Assembly: GCA_045598285.1 (NCBI GenBank)
Contig: JAZLLU010000012.1
Span: forward strand, 1-64,000
Length of the DNA stretch: 64,000 nucleotides
Origin: RGIG5612 sp045598285
GTDB taxonomy: Bacteria > Bacillota > Clostridia > Lachnospirales > Lachnospiraceae
Reading direction: 5' to 3'
The notes beneath the pieces are model-generated. The model saw nothing but the letters and a program-made list of their open reading frames with translations. It was not told the DNA's origin and did no database searches. The position numbers and the translations under genes are program-made. This document shows positions 27,601 to 34,721 of this stretch, in pieces. Position 1 is the stretch's first letter. Every line of letters starts with the position of its first letter.

Positions 27601-28198
27601 CTGCTTCCAAATCTATCATATCTTTTAAGTCTTCATAATTCCAAACTTCAATCTTTTGAATTTCGTGAGAAGTTCTAAAACCGTCAAAGAAATTGATAAA
27701 AGGAACTCTTCCCTCAATTGCTGCGCAGTGAGAAACAGGAGTAAGATCCATAACTTCTTGAACTGAAGATGCACATAACATAGCAAATCCAGTTTGACGA
27801 CAAGCATAAATATCAGAATGATCACCAAAAATTGATAATGCATGTGTTGCAATAGCACGAGCAGAAACATCAATAACGCAAGGAAGATGTTCGCCTGCCA
27901 TCTTATACATATTAGGAATCATTAAAAGAAGTCCTTGAGATGCAGTAAATGTAGTCGTAAGTGCACCGGCAACTAATGAACCGTGTACAGCACCAGCAGC
28001 GCCAGCTTCTGATTGCATTTCTGTAACTTGGACTTCTCTTCCAAAAATATTCTTTTGACCATCTGTTGCCCATTTGTCAGCAAGTTCAGCCATAACAGAA
28101 GATGGTGTAATCGGATAAATAGCCGCAACATCAGAATATGCATAAGATACATGAGCGGCGGCTGTATTACCATCCATTGATTTTAATTTCCTAGCCAT
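24671..28198 (-). CDS. nifJ: Pyruvate:ferredoxin (flavodoxin) oxidoreductase
   Basis: Oxidises pyruvate to acetyl-CoA and CO2, reducing ferredoxin; the centre of anaerobic pyruvate metabolism. 1175 aa single-chain enzyme. It begins with MDGNTAAAHVSYAYSDVAAIYPITPSS (pyruvate-binding domain). Two ferredoxin-type clusters are at about 690-760 (CIQCNQCAYVCP and CTGCGSCTNVCP), a third set of Cys is near 820 (CAGCGETPY). The thiamine-diphosphate site is GDGWAYDIGFGG...NTGGQSSKSTPTGA. Own promoter at 28262-28290. Its ferredoxin could feed the AOR cluster at 30.7-36 kb; its acetyl-CoA feeds pta-ackA. Confidence 0.98.
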   Translation of the reverse strand: MARKLKSMDGNTAAAHVSYAYSDVAAIYPITPSSVMAELADKWATDGQKNIFGREVQVTEMQSEAGAAGAVHGSLVAGALTTTFTASQGLLLMIPNMYKMAGEHLPCVIDVSARAIATHALSIFGDHSDIYACRQTGFAMLCASSVQEVMDLTPVSHCAAIEGRVPFINFFDGFRTSHEIQKIEVWNYEDLKDMIDLEAVDKFKAESLNPNRACQMGSSQNPDTFFQVREASNKHYEALPAIVEKCFDKVNKKLGTNYSFFNYHGAPDAEHVVIAMGSVCETAEEVVDFLNKDGGKYGVIKVRLYRPFCADKLIEVIPDSVKQISVLDRTKEPGSLGEPLYLDVVAALHTSKFKDVPIFTGRYGLGSKDTNSSQLIATFKNTTKKEFTIGIEDDVTNLSLDCSYAPYTADENTVCCKFWGLGADGTVGANKNSIKIIGDNTDLYVQAYFDYDSKKSGGVTVSHLRFGKTPIKSTYLINKADFVACHNPAYVRKYNMVQDLVDGGAFLLNCAWDIDELSENLPGQAKRYMAEHNIQLFTIDAVKMGKEIGLGGRINTILQAAFFNITKVVDVDKVNQLMKDAALKTYGRKGEEIVNMNYAAIDAGANGYTKVEIPADWKDAKDEELGVVHTKGNKEVVDFVNKIQNKVAAQEGNKIPVSAFLEYQNGYTPSGAAAYEKRGIAVDVPCWNNENCIQCNQCAYVCPHAAIRPVILTDEEAKNAPEGIKFKDATGLPGYKFAMTVSVLDCTGCGSCTNVCPGNNKAETLTLKPLETQTKEAEIFEYGLEVSEKPEVLDKFKESTVKGSQFKKPLLEFSGACAGCGETPYAKLMTQLFGDRAYIANATGCSSIWGNSSPSTPYTVNKKGQGPAWNNSLFEDAAEFGYGMVLANNAIRGALKEKIENIVENGKNENVKAAAVRWLETFNDGSLNGVATDKLIAELEACGCEHAKEILKQKEYLSKKSQWIFGGDGWAYDIGFGGLDHVIASGKDVNILVFDTEVYSNTGGQSSKSTPTGATAQFAAGGKDTKKKDLAQIAMSYGYVYVAQISMGADMNQCIKAFVEAESYNGPSLIIAYAPCINHGIKGGMSNAQAEQKQAVTSGYWQLLRYDPRLKEEGKNPFTLDSKDPSTSYQDFLNNEVRYSALVRMNPEKAKAMFAKQEQQSKDRIDYLKKLASLD

Positions 28199-28261
28199 TA
28201 TTCTTCCTCCAAGATAAAAAATAATTATTTATATTGTACTAATAAAAATACATGCGAATTC

Positions 28262-28290
28262 ATTATACCATTTACCCAAATCATATACAA
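28262..28290 (-). promoter_or_regulatory. Promoter of nifJ
   Basis: Minus strand TTGTAT (28285-28290), 17 bases, perfect TATAAT (28262-28267) preceded by TGG (extended -10). The leader would be about 60 bases. Confidence 0.7.
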
Positions 28291-28292
28291 CA

Positions 28293-28368
28293 ACCTCATT
28301 TTAGTCCGAAAATTTTCAAACTTAATTCCGTTTTTTTAAGTTTGAAAATTTGCGACCTCATTTTAGTC
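28293..28368. repeat. Direct repeat pair enclosing a 16-bp inverted repeat
   Basis: ACCTCATTTTAGTC occurs at 28293-28306 and again at 28355-28368. Between them arms 28310-28325 and 28336-28351 pair perfectly over 16 bp with a 10-base loop. The first copy begins 3 bases beyond the nifJ -35 box. Confidence 0.75.
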
Positions 28369-28370
28369 TG

Positions 28371-28490
28371 TAGAATTGGGAATTAACTCAAGGCAACTGG
28401 CGAACGAATGTTAGCTGACGTAAGCGAAGGCCGATGCGCCCATCCTTAGCGCTGGCACCGGCAACTTTGCGTTCCATTACACTCATTTCA
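28371..28490. other. GC-rich island upstream of nifJ
   Basis: About 120 bases far richer in G+C than the flanks, with several short internal complements (AGCG-AAGG with CCTT-AG-CGCT; GCTGG with CCGGC) and the heptamer GGCAACT twice. It shares TTAGCTGA, preceded by GGCGAA, with the repeat copy at 28711-28790. It could be a divergent repeat or a structured RNA. Confidence 0.4.
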
Positions 28491-28522
28491 CATATAAAAT
28501 TTTTTTGCCGTATTTTTCCTAG

Positions 28523-28660
28523 TTTTGTACCCATTCTATTTTTAAGGTAATTTAAAATAGTCTTTTATTCAACAATCTTAAATATATTGTTTAGTATTTC
28601 AAACAATTTTAACACTTAATATTTATTAGTTTTTTTATTTAGAGTTTTATGGGTACAAAA
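28523..28660. repeat. AT-rich segment with 12-bp terminal inverted repeats
   Basis: TTTTGTACCCAT (28523-28534) and ATGGGTACAAAA (28649-28660) are perfect inverted repeats 114 bases apart. A second pair, TTTTCCT (28514-28520) and AGGAAAA (28673-28679), lies outside. No coding potential and no clear target-site duplication. Confidence 0.55.
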
Positions 28661-28710
28661 GTTGACATTAAAAGGAAAATAATTTTTTCAAAAACATATT
28701 TGTTTTTTGA

Positions 28711-28790
28711 GATTGCTGGAACACTCATGTAGCTCGTTATCGGCGAATTTTAGCTGAGCCAGGAACGAGTTAATTAGGAAGCGAGCATTA
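28711..28790. repeat. GC-rich intergenic repeat, copy 2
   Basis: Contains TCGTTATCGGCGA (28734-28746) and GAGCCAGGAACGA (28756-28768), identical to the blocks after gdhA, with a 9-base instead of 10-base centre. The outer pair here reads CTCGT/ACGAG where copy 1 has TTCGT/ACGAA. Both copies end in GCGAG followed by A/T-rich sequence. Confidence 0.6.
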
Positions 28791-28814
28791 AAAAATAGCG
28801 CGATAAATTCTTGT

Positions 28815-29489
28815 TTATCTTTTCAGCAAATTTAAGTATTCTTTTTGTTCTGGAGTGATTCGATAGCTTTCTTTAGCCTTTTGGATAGTTTTATTGTGCG
28901 TCCATACATTGAGCATATTATTTTCGATATAAGGAATTGTCTTATCCCATTGTTTAGCTAATGCTGTAGCAAAAAACCACGCAACCATCATTTTAGAATA
29001 ATAATCATCAAGTTTAACCTTTGCAGGAATCTTTAGATATTCTTCTTTGAAATCATCATCTAAATAATGGCTCATTAGCATTTCAATTCCGAATCGGCTT
29101 GTGTAAACATGCTTACTTTTTGTCCATTCTTTAATCTTTTTAATTAAAAGGTCTTTATTCTTTTTAAAACATTTGGGCGACATAATATCGCACACCGCCC
29201 AGTTATCTACATATGGCAAAAACTTATCTACTTCTTCAATACATGTTTCGTAGTCTTTATACTCGGATAAAATTAGTCCATGAAGCATGTTTTCATCATA
29301 ATATTTATGAGGAAGTTCATTAAGAAACTTTGAATAATTTCCTTCTTTATAAATTTCTTTTGCAAGTTTTCTTACAGTAGGAACACGTACACCAATAAAT
29401 AGTTTGCGCTCTAAAGTCGGCGTAAGTTTTGCTTGAAAATCCGCATAATCTTTATCGGAATTATTCAGTAATTCTTTTCTAATATTCAA
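28815..29489 (-). CDS. DNA alkylation repair protein, AlkD-like
   Basis: 224 aa of helical repeats, matching AlkD-type DNA glycosylases that remove N3- and N7-alkylated purines without base flipping. Recognisable: LFIGVRVPTVRKLAKEIYK, DNWAVCDIMSPK (the Trp-Asp region), and MMVAWFFATALAKQWD. Start TTG at 29489 with AGAAGG ten bases upstream; the residues after it fit the family. It is alone between the repeat-rich spacer and tRNA-Arg. Downstream, repeat copy 2 lies within 25 bases of its stop. Confidence 0.88.
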   Translation of the reverse strand: MNIRKELLNNSDKDYADFQAKLTPTLERKLFIGVRVPTVRKLAKEIYKEGNYSKFLNELPHKYYDENMLHGLILSEYKDYETCIEEVDKFLPYVDNWAVCDIMSPKCFKKNKDLLIKKIKEWTKSKHVYTSRFGIEMLMSHYLDDDFKEEYLKIPAKVKLDDYYSKMMVAWFFATALAKQWDKTIPYIENNMLNVWTHNKTIQKAKESYRITPEQKEYLNLLKR

Positions 29490-29558
29490 TATGTTATTTC
29501 CTTCTTTCTATATGATTTTTTATTATATAATATTTTTATAATAAATATACATCAAAAA

Positions 29559-29630
29559 TACACTCGGGCGGAATCGGACCGCCATTTCAGGCTCCGGAGG
29601 CCTGCGCTCTATCCATTAAGCTACGAGTGT
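29559..29630 (-). tRNA. tRNA-Arg (anticodon CCG)
   Basis: Full cloverleaf on the minus strand: acceptor ACACTCG/CGAGTGT, D arm GCTTAATGGATAGAGC, anticodon stem CAGGC/GCCTG with loop CTCCGGA (anticodon CCG, reads CGG), T arm GGCGG/CCGCC. The discriminator is A. The 3' CCA is not encoded. A TATAAT lies just upstream, before the 5' end. Confidence 0.95.
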
Positions 29631-29660
29631 ATTTATAAATTATAACATAAAATTATTTAT

Positions 29661-30536
29661 TTAATTCATAACTATTTTCTTTGATGATTTAAGATAAGTA
29701 TATGAATGATCAGATAAAATGTCTTGCGGCATAAGGTCGTTACTATTAATTTGATTAATAAGCAAATCTAGTTCCTGAGTATTAGGTCCCATATACTTCG
29801 GAGCAATCATAACTTCATGAACCGAAGCAGGAATAATAATTAAATCAGAATCTAATTCATCGGCTAAATCTTCTAATACAAAATCATCTAAAATACAAAT
29901 TGCTCCATTGGTATGATAGTCATTTGTTAAAATATATAAAGGTAATTCTGTCATTCCATAAAAAGGATCATCTTTATCAAGCAAGCTTGTTACAGGAAAT
30001 AAGGTTTCGCCCAGAAACTTAGGTGTATTATCAATTGCATTTTCAAGCATTTCCTCTTCCGTTATATCCCAATTAGCAACCATCTCATTTGTTATAACTA
30101 TACCGCAACATCCTGATTCACTTTTATCCATTATGCAATAAGCAACAATAGCCAAATCTAAATATGGTTTATATGGAACAAGCTTTAATAGATTTTTATT
30201 CAGTTTAGTATTAACAAGTTTACAAACAATATTATCTTTTATTTCTTCATACTCTTCTAAAATATTATTAAAATATTCTTTAGTTCCAGTATACGATTCT
30301 GAAATATAAAATATTTCTTCAACAATTTCTTCAATAGTTTTTCCGTGTTGATATGCTTCATAATAATAATTTAAATATGTGGTAGGAAAAACATTATAAC
30401 CAGGTCTAATAATAGTAATAGAATCAAGTAAAAGATTATTGTTTTTAGTTACCTTATCTACTTTAACCTCCTCTCCGTCATCAATCCTAGAATTAATAAC
30501 TTCTAGCACACATTCCTTAAATTCAACATATTTCAT
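29661..30536 (-). CDS. DUF5688-like protein
   Basis: 291 aa, soluble, acidic. Features such as KNNNLLLDSITIIRPGYNVFPTTYL followed by YYEAYQHGKTIEEIVEEI near the N-terminus match my memory of DUF5688, a family abundant in Lachnospiraceae and without known function. The middle part alternates beta and helix; there are no Cys clusters or membrane segments. I start at ATG 30536, which has AAAGGA six bases upstream. Accessory gene between tRNA-Arg and the AOR-cluster terminator. Confidence 0.75.
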   Translation of the reverse strand: MKYVEFKECVLEVINSRIDDGEEVKVDKVTKNNNLLLDSITIIRPGYNVFPTTYLNYYYEAYQHGKTIEEIVEEIFYISESYTGTKEYFNNILEEYEEIKDNIVCKLVNTKLNKNLLKLVPYKPYLDLAIVAYCIMDKSESGCCGIVITNEMVANWDITEEEMLENAIDNTPKFLGETLFPVTSLLDKDDPFYGMTELPLYILTNDYHTNGAICILDDFVLEDLADELDSDLIIIPASVHEVMIAPKYMGPNTQELDLLINQINSNDLMPQDILSDHSYTYLKSSKKIVMN

Positions 30537-30669
30537 TAAACATCCTTTCCGGCCATGCTTTGCCAAAAAGTACACGAACAAAGCCATATGGCCTAATAAA
30601 AAAATAATAGTTTGGGATTTGTTCTTCGAATGAAGATAATGATAGGAATGAATTTCCTACCAGATAAAA

Positions 30670-30703
30670 AATCCTGCTAGAGAAATTTTACTCTAGCAGG
30701 ATT
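30670..30703 (-). terminator. Terminator of the AOR cluster
   Basis: 13-bp perfect stem (arms 30670-30682 and 30691-30703, 8-base loop) followed on the minus strand by TTTTATC. It closes the run ending with the polyferredoxin-alcohol dehydrogenase gene. Confidence 0.88.
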
Positions 30704-30741
30704 AGCTTCGTCAATGTTTACATTATTACAAAACTATTAAA

Positions 30742-32403
30742 TTATTCTCTAATTGAAGCTATAAGTTGTTCGAAATCTTTCTTTCCCCATTTAACAGGTG
30801 TTGGGTAAAGAGGATTAGATTCAGCGTCTGCCCATTTAATAATTTGAGGAATATCTTCTTCTTTGATGCAATCAAATCCATAAGGAATATCCATTTCCAT
30901 CTTAAGATTTTCCATCCATGCAATAAAATTCAAAGCTTTTTCTTTATCATCATTTCCGTCCATGCAACAAACATCAGCAAGATCAGCAAGTCTAGAATAA
31001 ACAGCTGGTCCAAATTGACGCATTACATGAGGAAGAATAACACTCATAGCAAGACCATGAGGAACTCCATAAAGTCCACCTAGTGTATGTCCGATAGCAT
31101 GTACATATCCTACGCAGCCACGTGTAAATGATCTTCCAGCATAAAAAGCTGCAAGTTGCATATCTTCACGAGCCTTAAGGTCTGAACCATCTTGATAAGC
31201 TTTAAGTAAACTATTATGAATAAGACGAACAGCATCTTTAGCAAGATGATCTTCAAGAGGTGTGTTATATGTTTTATTAGTATAAGCTTCAACTGCATGA
31301 CAAAGTGCATCCATACCTGTTGTTGATGTAACTTTAGGAGGAAGTCCTTTTGTAAGTGTTGGATCCAAAATAGCATAATTAGGAATGATATGAGGATCGT
31401 TAATTGAAGCTTTATGATGTGTTTCGTCATCAGTAATAACAGCTGCCAAAGTTGTTTCCGAACCTGTTCCTGATGTAGTAGGAATTGCGAAGAATAAAGG
31501 AAGTTTTTTACCAACCTTTAACAAGCCTTGCATATCTGTAGCAGTTTTTCTAGGATGGCATGTTTTAGCGCCAATACCTTTAGCACAATCCATAGGAGCA
31601 CCACCACCAAAAGCTACAATACATTCACAATTATTAGCAACATAAACTTTATAACCTTCTTCTACGTTCTTTGTAGTTGGGTTAACAGCTAAGTCACTAA
31701 ATACTGAATAATTGAGTCCAGCATCATCTAATGCTTTAAGCATTGGGTCCATAATGCCAAGTTGAACAAGGTTGCTGTCTGTAACAACTAATGCATTATT
31801 AGCACCTTTTGCTTTCATAAGTCCAGGCAATTTTTCAATACTTCCTGGGCCCGAGATATATTCAGGCATACGATATCCAAGGAAATAGTTTGCAATCTTC
31901 ATAACAGCCTGGAAGATTTTGCAATAAATTTTAGAAATCATCTCTTTAATACCTCCAATATTATTTGTAACAAAATAAGGTTTTTCGCCTTGTTTAACTA
32001 ATTTAATTGCTTCAACTGGGCAAGCTTTTTCGCAAAGCCCACAGCCTATGCATTCCTCAGTGTATTCTAAATAAGCGTAAGTTCTAATTTCGCCTCTTTT
32101 GTTAGGCTTTGTAAGACTAAGACAATTCTTAGGACAATTACGAATACACAATGAGCATCCAACACAATCAATTCTGTTAAATTCTGGGTGTAACCAATTT
32201 TCTTTAGGAACTTTTTGTGTTGGGTTTCCATCATCATCTAAAATAGCGCTCATAGCACAAAGTTTTGAGCAAAGACCGCAACTGATACAAATATCAGGGT
32301 CAATTTCATGTTTCTCTTTTAATTCGCCCTTAATAGCATTAACAGGACAATTTTTTGCGCAAAGTGTACATCCTTTGCAAGCATCAGTAATTGTATATGC
32401 CAT
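30742..32403 (-). CDS. Polyferredoxin-iron alcohol dehydrogenase fusion
   Basis: 553-aa two-part protein. Residues 1-130 hold four CxxCxxCxxxC motifs (Cys 9-19, 39-49, 80-90, 118-128), enough for four [4Fe-4S] clusters. A basic linker (about 130-178) leads to a complete iron-type alcohol dehydrogenase (about 180-553). NAD site VAFGGGAPMDCAKG, TTSGTGSETT, and metal ligands in GMDALCHAVEAYT and YVHAIGHTLGGLYGVPHG all look intact. Start ATG 32403 with GGAGG five bases upstream; longer in-frame starts lie inside the MoaD-like gene. It sits downstream of AOR and MoaD-like genes. I infer a complex with AOR in which the iron-sulfur part carries electrons and the dehydrogenase part handles the aldehyde. 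Confidence 0.92.
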   Translation of the reverse strand: MAYTITDACKGCTLCAKNCPVNAIKGELKEKHEIDPDICISCGLCSKLCAMSAILDDDGNPTQKVPKENWLHPEFNRIDCVGCSLCIRNCPKNCLSLTKPNKRGEIRTYAYLEYTEECIGCGLCEKACPVEAIKLVKQGEKPYFVTNNIGGIKEMISKIYCKIFQAVMKIANYFLGYRMPEYISGPGSIEKLPGLMKAKGANNALVVTDSNLVQLGIMDPMLKALDDAGLNYSVFSDLAVNPTTKNVEEGYKVYVANNCECIVAFGGGAPMDCAKGIGAKTCHPRKTATDMQGLLKVGKKLPLFFAIPTTSGTGSETTLAAVITDDETHHKASINDPHIIPNYAILDPTLTKGLPPKVTSTTGMDALCHAVEAYTNKTYNTPLEDHLAKDAVRLIHNSLLKAYQDGSDLKAREDMQLAAFYAGRSFTRGCVGYVHAIGHTLGGLYGVPHGLAMSVILPHVMRQFGPAVYSRLADLADVCCMDGNDDKEKALNFIAWMENLKMEMDIPYGFDCIKEEDIPQIIKWADAESNPLYPTPVKWGKKDFEQLIASIRE

Positions 32404-32404
32404 A

Positions 32405-32662
32405 TCAACCTCCACAAACAGGTGACATAAGATATACTTCATCACCATCTTTTATTTTTGAAGTCTTTTTACCTTGAACACCATTAACTAACACAATACA
32501 TCCATCAATATCTTTAGAAGTAATTGTTGTTGTAGGATTTACTTTTTTTGCTTCTTGTAAAAGCAATGGATACAAGGCTTTAACGTTACTAACGTTTTCA
32601 ATTTCTAACTCTTTAATTCCGGTATCCAATCTAAAAAGACCGAGCAATTTAACTTTAATCAT
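32405..32662 (-). CDS. MoaD/ThiS-like sulfur carrier
   Basis: 85-aa beta-grasp protein ending in Cys-Gly-Gly, the C-terminal diglycine that is thiocarboxylated in MoaD/ThiS proteins. MoaD donates sulfur to make molybdopterin; a dedicated copy beside AOR genes probably serves the tungsten or molybdenum cofactor of that enzyme. The segment IVLVNGVQGKKTSKIKDGDEVYLM is the typical second half. The last codons GGA-GGT-TGA also form the Shine-Dalgarno site of the next gene. It lies 14 bases after AOR; ribosome-binding site AAAGGAG. Confidence 0.9.
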   Translation of the reverse strand: MIKVKLLGLFRLDTGIKELEIENVSNVKALYPLLLQEAKKVNPTTTITSKDIDGCIVLVNGVQGKKTSKIKDGDEVYLMSPVCGG

Positions 32663-32676
32663 ATCTAACTCCTTTA

Positions 32677-34608
32677 CTACGCTATAATATTTAACTTACG
32701 TAATGTCTTATCAGTTGGAACGCCATTCTTGTCCCATCCTCTAGCTTTATAGTAAACCTTCTTCATTGGCTCAAGCGGAACTTTCGTCTTAGGATTAGAA
32801 GGGTCTTGAGGAACATCAGTTAATCTAGCTGGCAAAGTATCATCTTTAGCACTTACACCAAACTTACAATCAAGTGCTCTCTCAAGCGTATATCCTCTTT
32901 CACCGCAACGAAGATATTTTCCAAAGTTCATTGGCATACCAAGTGCATAAACGAATGATTTGGTATGTGGGAAAATCGGAAGATGCAAAGCTAATGCAGT
33001 TGGGAATTTATTCATAATTCTTAAAACTCCACCTATAAAAGGAATAGCGAAGTTAAATATTCTTGTAACAAGTCCATTAGGTCTTGTAATTAAAAATCCC
33101 GGGAAGAATGCATATGATGTAAATAAGCATTGCCCCGAAGCACTAATATTTTCCATTAAATTCTGGAACAGCATCGTAAAGTCTGGTTTAGCATGTCTAG
33201 TAAGAGGATTTGTAAACAAACCTAATCCTTCAACAATAACTAAGTATCCTCCGTTTAAGTGGCAACCGCCTCTATTAGAAACAGCATATCCAAGTCCTTG
33301 TCCTACAGCTCTTCTTGGTTCATATGCTGCAAGCTCTAAACCTTTTGACTGAATAGCAAATTCAAGTCCACCAAATTTCTCTGCACACTTTTTACTACCA
33401 TTAGCAAGGTCATCGCCGATACCTTTTCTATATGCAATATCTTCAATTGTTTGAGAAATATTATCTATTTTGCCAAATTCAAGACCATTATCCCAAAGAC
33501 CTTTTTCGTTAGCCTCCATAGCATAAGCAATTGTAGATGAACAAGAAATTCCATCTAATCCAAGCTCATCCATTTCATTGTTCCAGTCTAAGATCTTTTG
33601 CATATTGTTATTTAATATGCCGCCACCTAAAAGTCCTAAAATTTCAAGCTCAGGTCCTTTAACCTCTTCGTCTTTAACTTTTACAGTTCTGGCACATTTA
33701 ATTGGACATGATAGGCAACCTTTGTTAACGATATTATATTCTTCAGCAAGACATTCACCATTAACCATCTCAAAATCATCATATTTACCATAATTATAGT
33801 TCTTAGTAGAAAGCATACTTCTCATTTGCATAGAACTTACTAAACCAGCAGTACCAAGGCGAGGAAGTTGATTTCCAGTAAGTGGATGATTCCTTAAAAT
33901 ATTAAACCATTTTTCATTATGTTTTTTATTCTTTTCAGGGTTCTTGATAGTAAAAGTATGATTACCATAAGCAACTATTCCCTTAAGATTTTTCCATCCT
34001 AAGTTAGCTCCCATACCAGTACGTCCACCAGCTCTTTCATCAGAAATAACTGCAGAATAAAGAACAAGATTTTCACCAGCAGGTCCAATCACAATTTGAC
34101 CATGTTGACGTTTTTGCCCCCATTTTTCTTCCATTAATTCAGTCAACTTTTCTTGAGCCGGTGTAGCCTTAAGGCCCCAAAGTCCATCTTTATCAGCATT
34201 ATGGAAAATAAATTTTCCATTATTAATTTCAATCCATGTATGTTCCTTAGCCTTACCTTTAATTACAATAGCATCAATTCCTGCTTTCTTAAGGAAATAA
34301 CCAAAAGAGCCACCACAATTTGATGTGCCGATATGACCTGTCTGTGGAGATATACCTGAGATGTTAAAACGTCCAGATGATGGTGCGCCTGTTCCGGTAA
34401 GAGGACCGGTTGAAATTACAACAAGATTTTCTTCAGAGAAAGCTTCTTCAGTGCCATTAAGATTATCAAAGAGAATCTTATTAGCCATTGTTTTTCCACC
34501 AATGAAAAGTTCTCTTTCCCTGTCGTTCCATGGGTATTGACTAACTTCTTGTGTACTTAAATTAACAAGAACAACTTTACCCATATAACCACCATAAATT
34601 GTACCCAT
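32677..34608 (-). CDS. aor: Aldehyde:ferredoxin oxidoreductase (W/Mo-bispterin)
   Basis: 643-aa member of the AOR family: aldehyde plus water plus oxidised ferredoxin to acid plus reduced ferredoxin, reversible at low potential. N-terminal GGYMGKVVLVNLSTQ and FIGGKTMANKIL, then TGTGAPSSGRFNISG and SNCGGSFG are typical pterin-binding parts. Iron-sulfur ligands: Cys 298, 301, 305 in GCLSCPIKC and Cys 494 in GQCLFTSYA; pterin motif DELGLD at 347-352. A hydrophobic stretch at about 505-545 is longer than in archaeal enzymes. First gene of aor-moaD-polyferredoxin/ADH; metal (W or Mo) and substrate cannot be read from sequence. Confidence 0.95.
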   Translation of the reverse strand: MGTIYGGYMGKVVLVNLSTQEVSQYPWNDRERELFIGGKTMANKILFDNLNGTEEAFSEENLVVISTGPLTGTGAPSSGRFNISGISPQTGHIGTSNCGGSFGYFLKKAGIDAIVIKGKAKEHTWIEINNGKFIFHNADKDGLWGLKATPAQEKLTELMEEKWGQKRQHGQIVIGPAGENLVLYSAVISDERAGGRTGMGANLGWKNLKGIVAYGNHTFTIKNPEKNKKHNEKWFNILRNHPLTGNQLPRLGTAGLVSSMQMRSMLSTKNYNYGKYDDFEMVNGECLAEEYNIVNKGCLSCPIKCARTVKVKDEEVKGPELEILGLLGGGILNNNMQKILDWNNEMDELGLDGISCSSTIAYAMEANEKGLWDNGLEFGKIDNISQTIEDIAYRKGIGDDLANGSKKCAEKFGGLEFAIQSKGLELAAYEPRRAVGQGLGYAVSNRGGCHLNGGYLVIVEGLGLFTNPLTRHAKPDFTMLFQNLMENISASGQCLFTSYAFFPGFLITRPNGLVTRIFNFAIPFIGGVLRIMNKFPTALALHLPIFPHTKSFVYALGMPMNFGKYLRCGERGYTLERALDCKFGVSAKDDTLPARLTDVPQDPSNPKTKVPLEPMKKVYYKARGWDKNGVPTDKTLRKLNIIA

Positions 34609-34645
34609 ATTCTCACCTATAACTTTCTTAATAATATAAAGATTA

Positions 34646-34663
34646 TGTATTAATAATAATACA
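34646..34663. promoter_or_regulatory. 18-bp palindrome upstream of aor
   Basis: Arms TGTATTA and TAATACA (as read on the minus strand) with a 4-base centre, about 40 bases before the aor start and downstream of a TTGACA at about 34682-34687. It could be an operator, but a matching -10 box is not clear. Confidence 0.35.
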
Positions 34664-34721
34664 TTTTTATTTAAAAAATCAATGTCAAAATTGAAAAGTT
34701 TTTTTAAAAATCAAAATTTTA

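Larger units (their letters stand above)
28199..28814. other. 616-base non-coding spacer
   Basis: Longest gene-free stretch in the window. It holds the nifJ leader and promoter, a direct/inverted repeat block (28293-28368), a GC-rich island (28371-28490), an AT-rich segment with 12-bp inverted ends (28523-28660) and repeat copy 2 (28711-28790). No reading frame of note. Confidence 0.85.

Noticed and set aside
28640..28700. Plus-strand promoter from TTGACA at 28662
   Set aside because: No acceptable -10 box at 16-18 bases and no gene downstream on that strand.
28199..28814. tmRNA, RNase P RNA, SRP RNA or a c-di-GMP riboswitch in the long spacer
   Set aside because: I looked for their conserved core sequences on both strands and saw none.
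29559..30536. Integrated element at tRNA-Arg
   Set aside because: No integrase and no repeated tRNA 3' end nearby; the adjacent gene is a single DUF5688-like frame.
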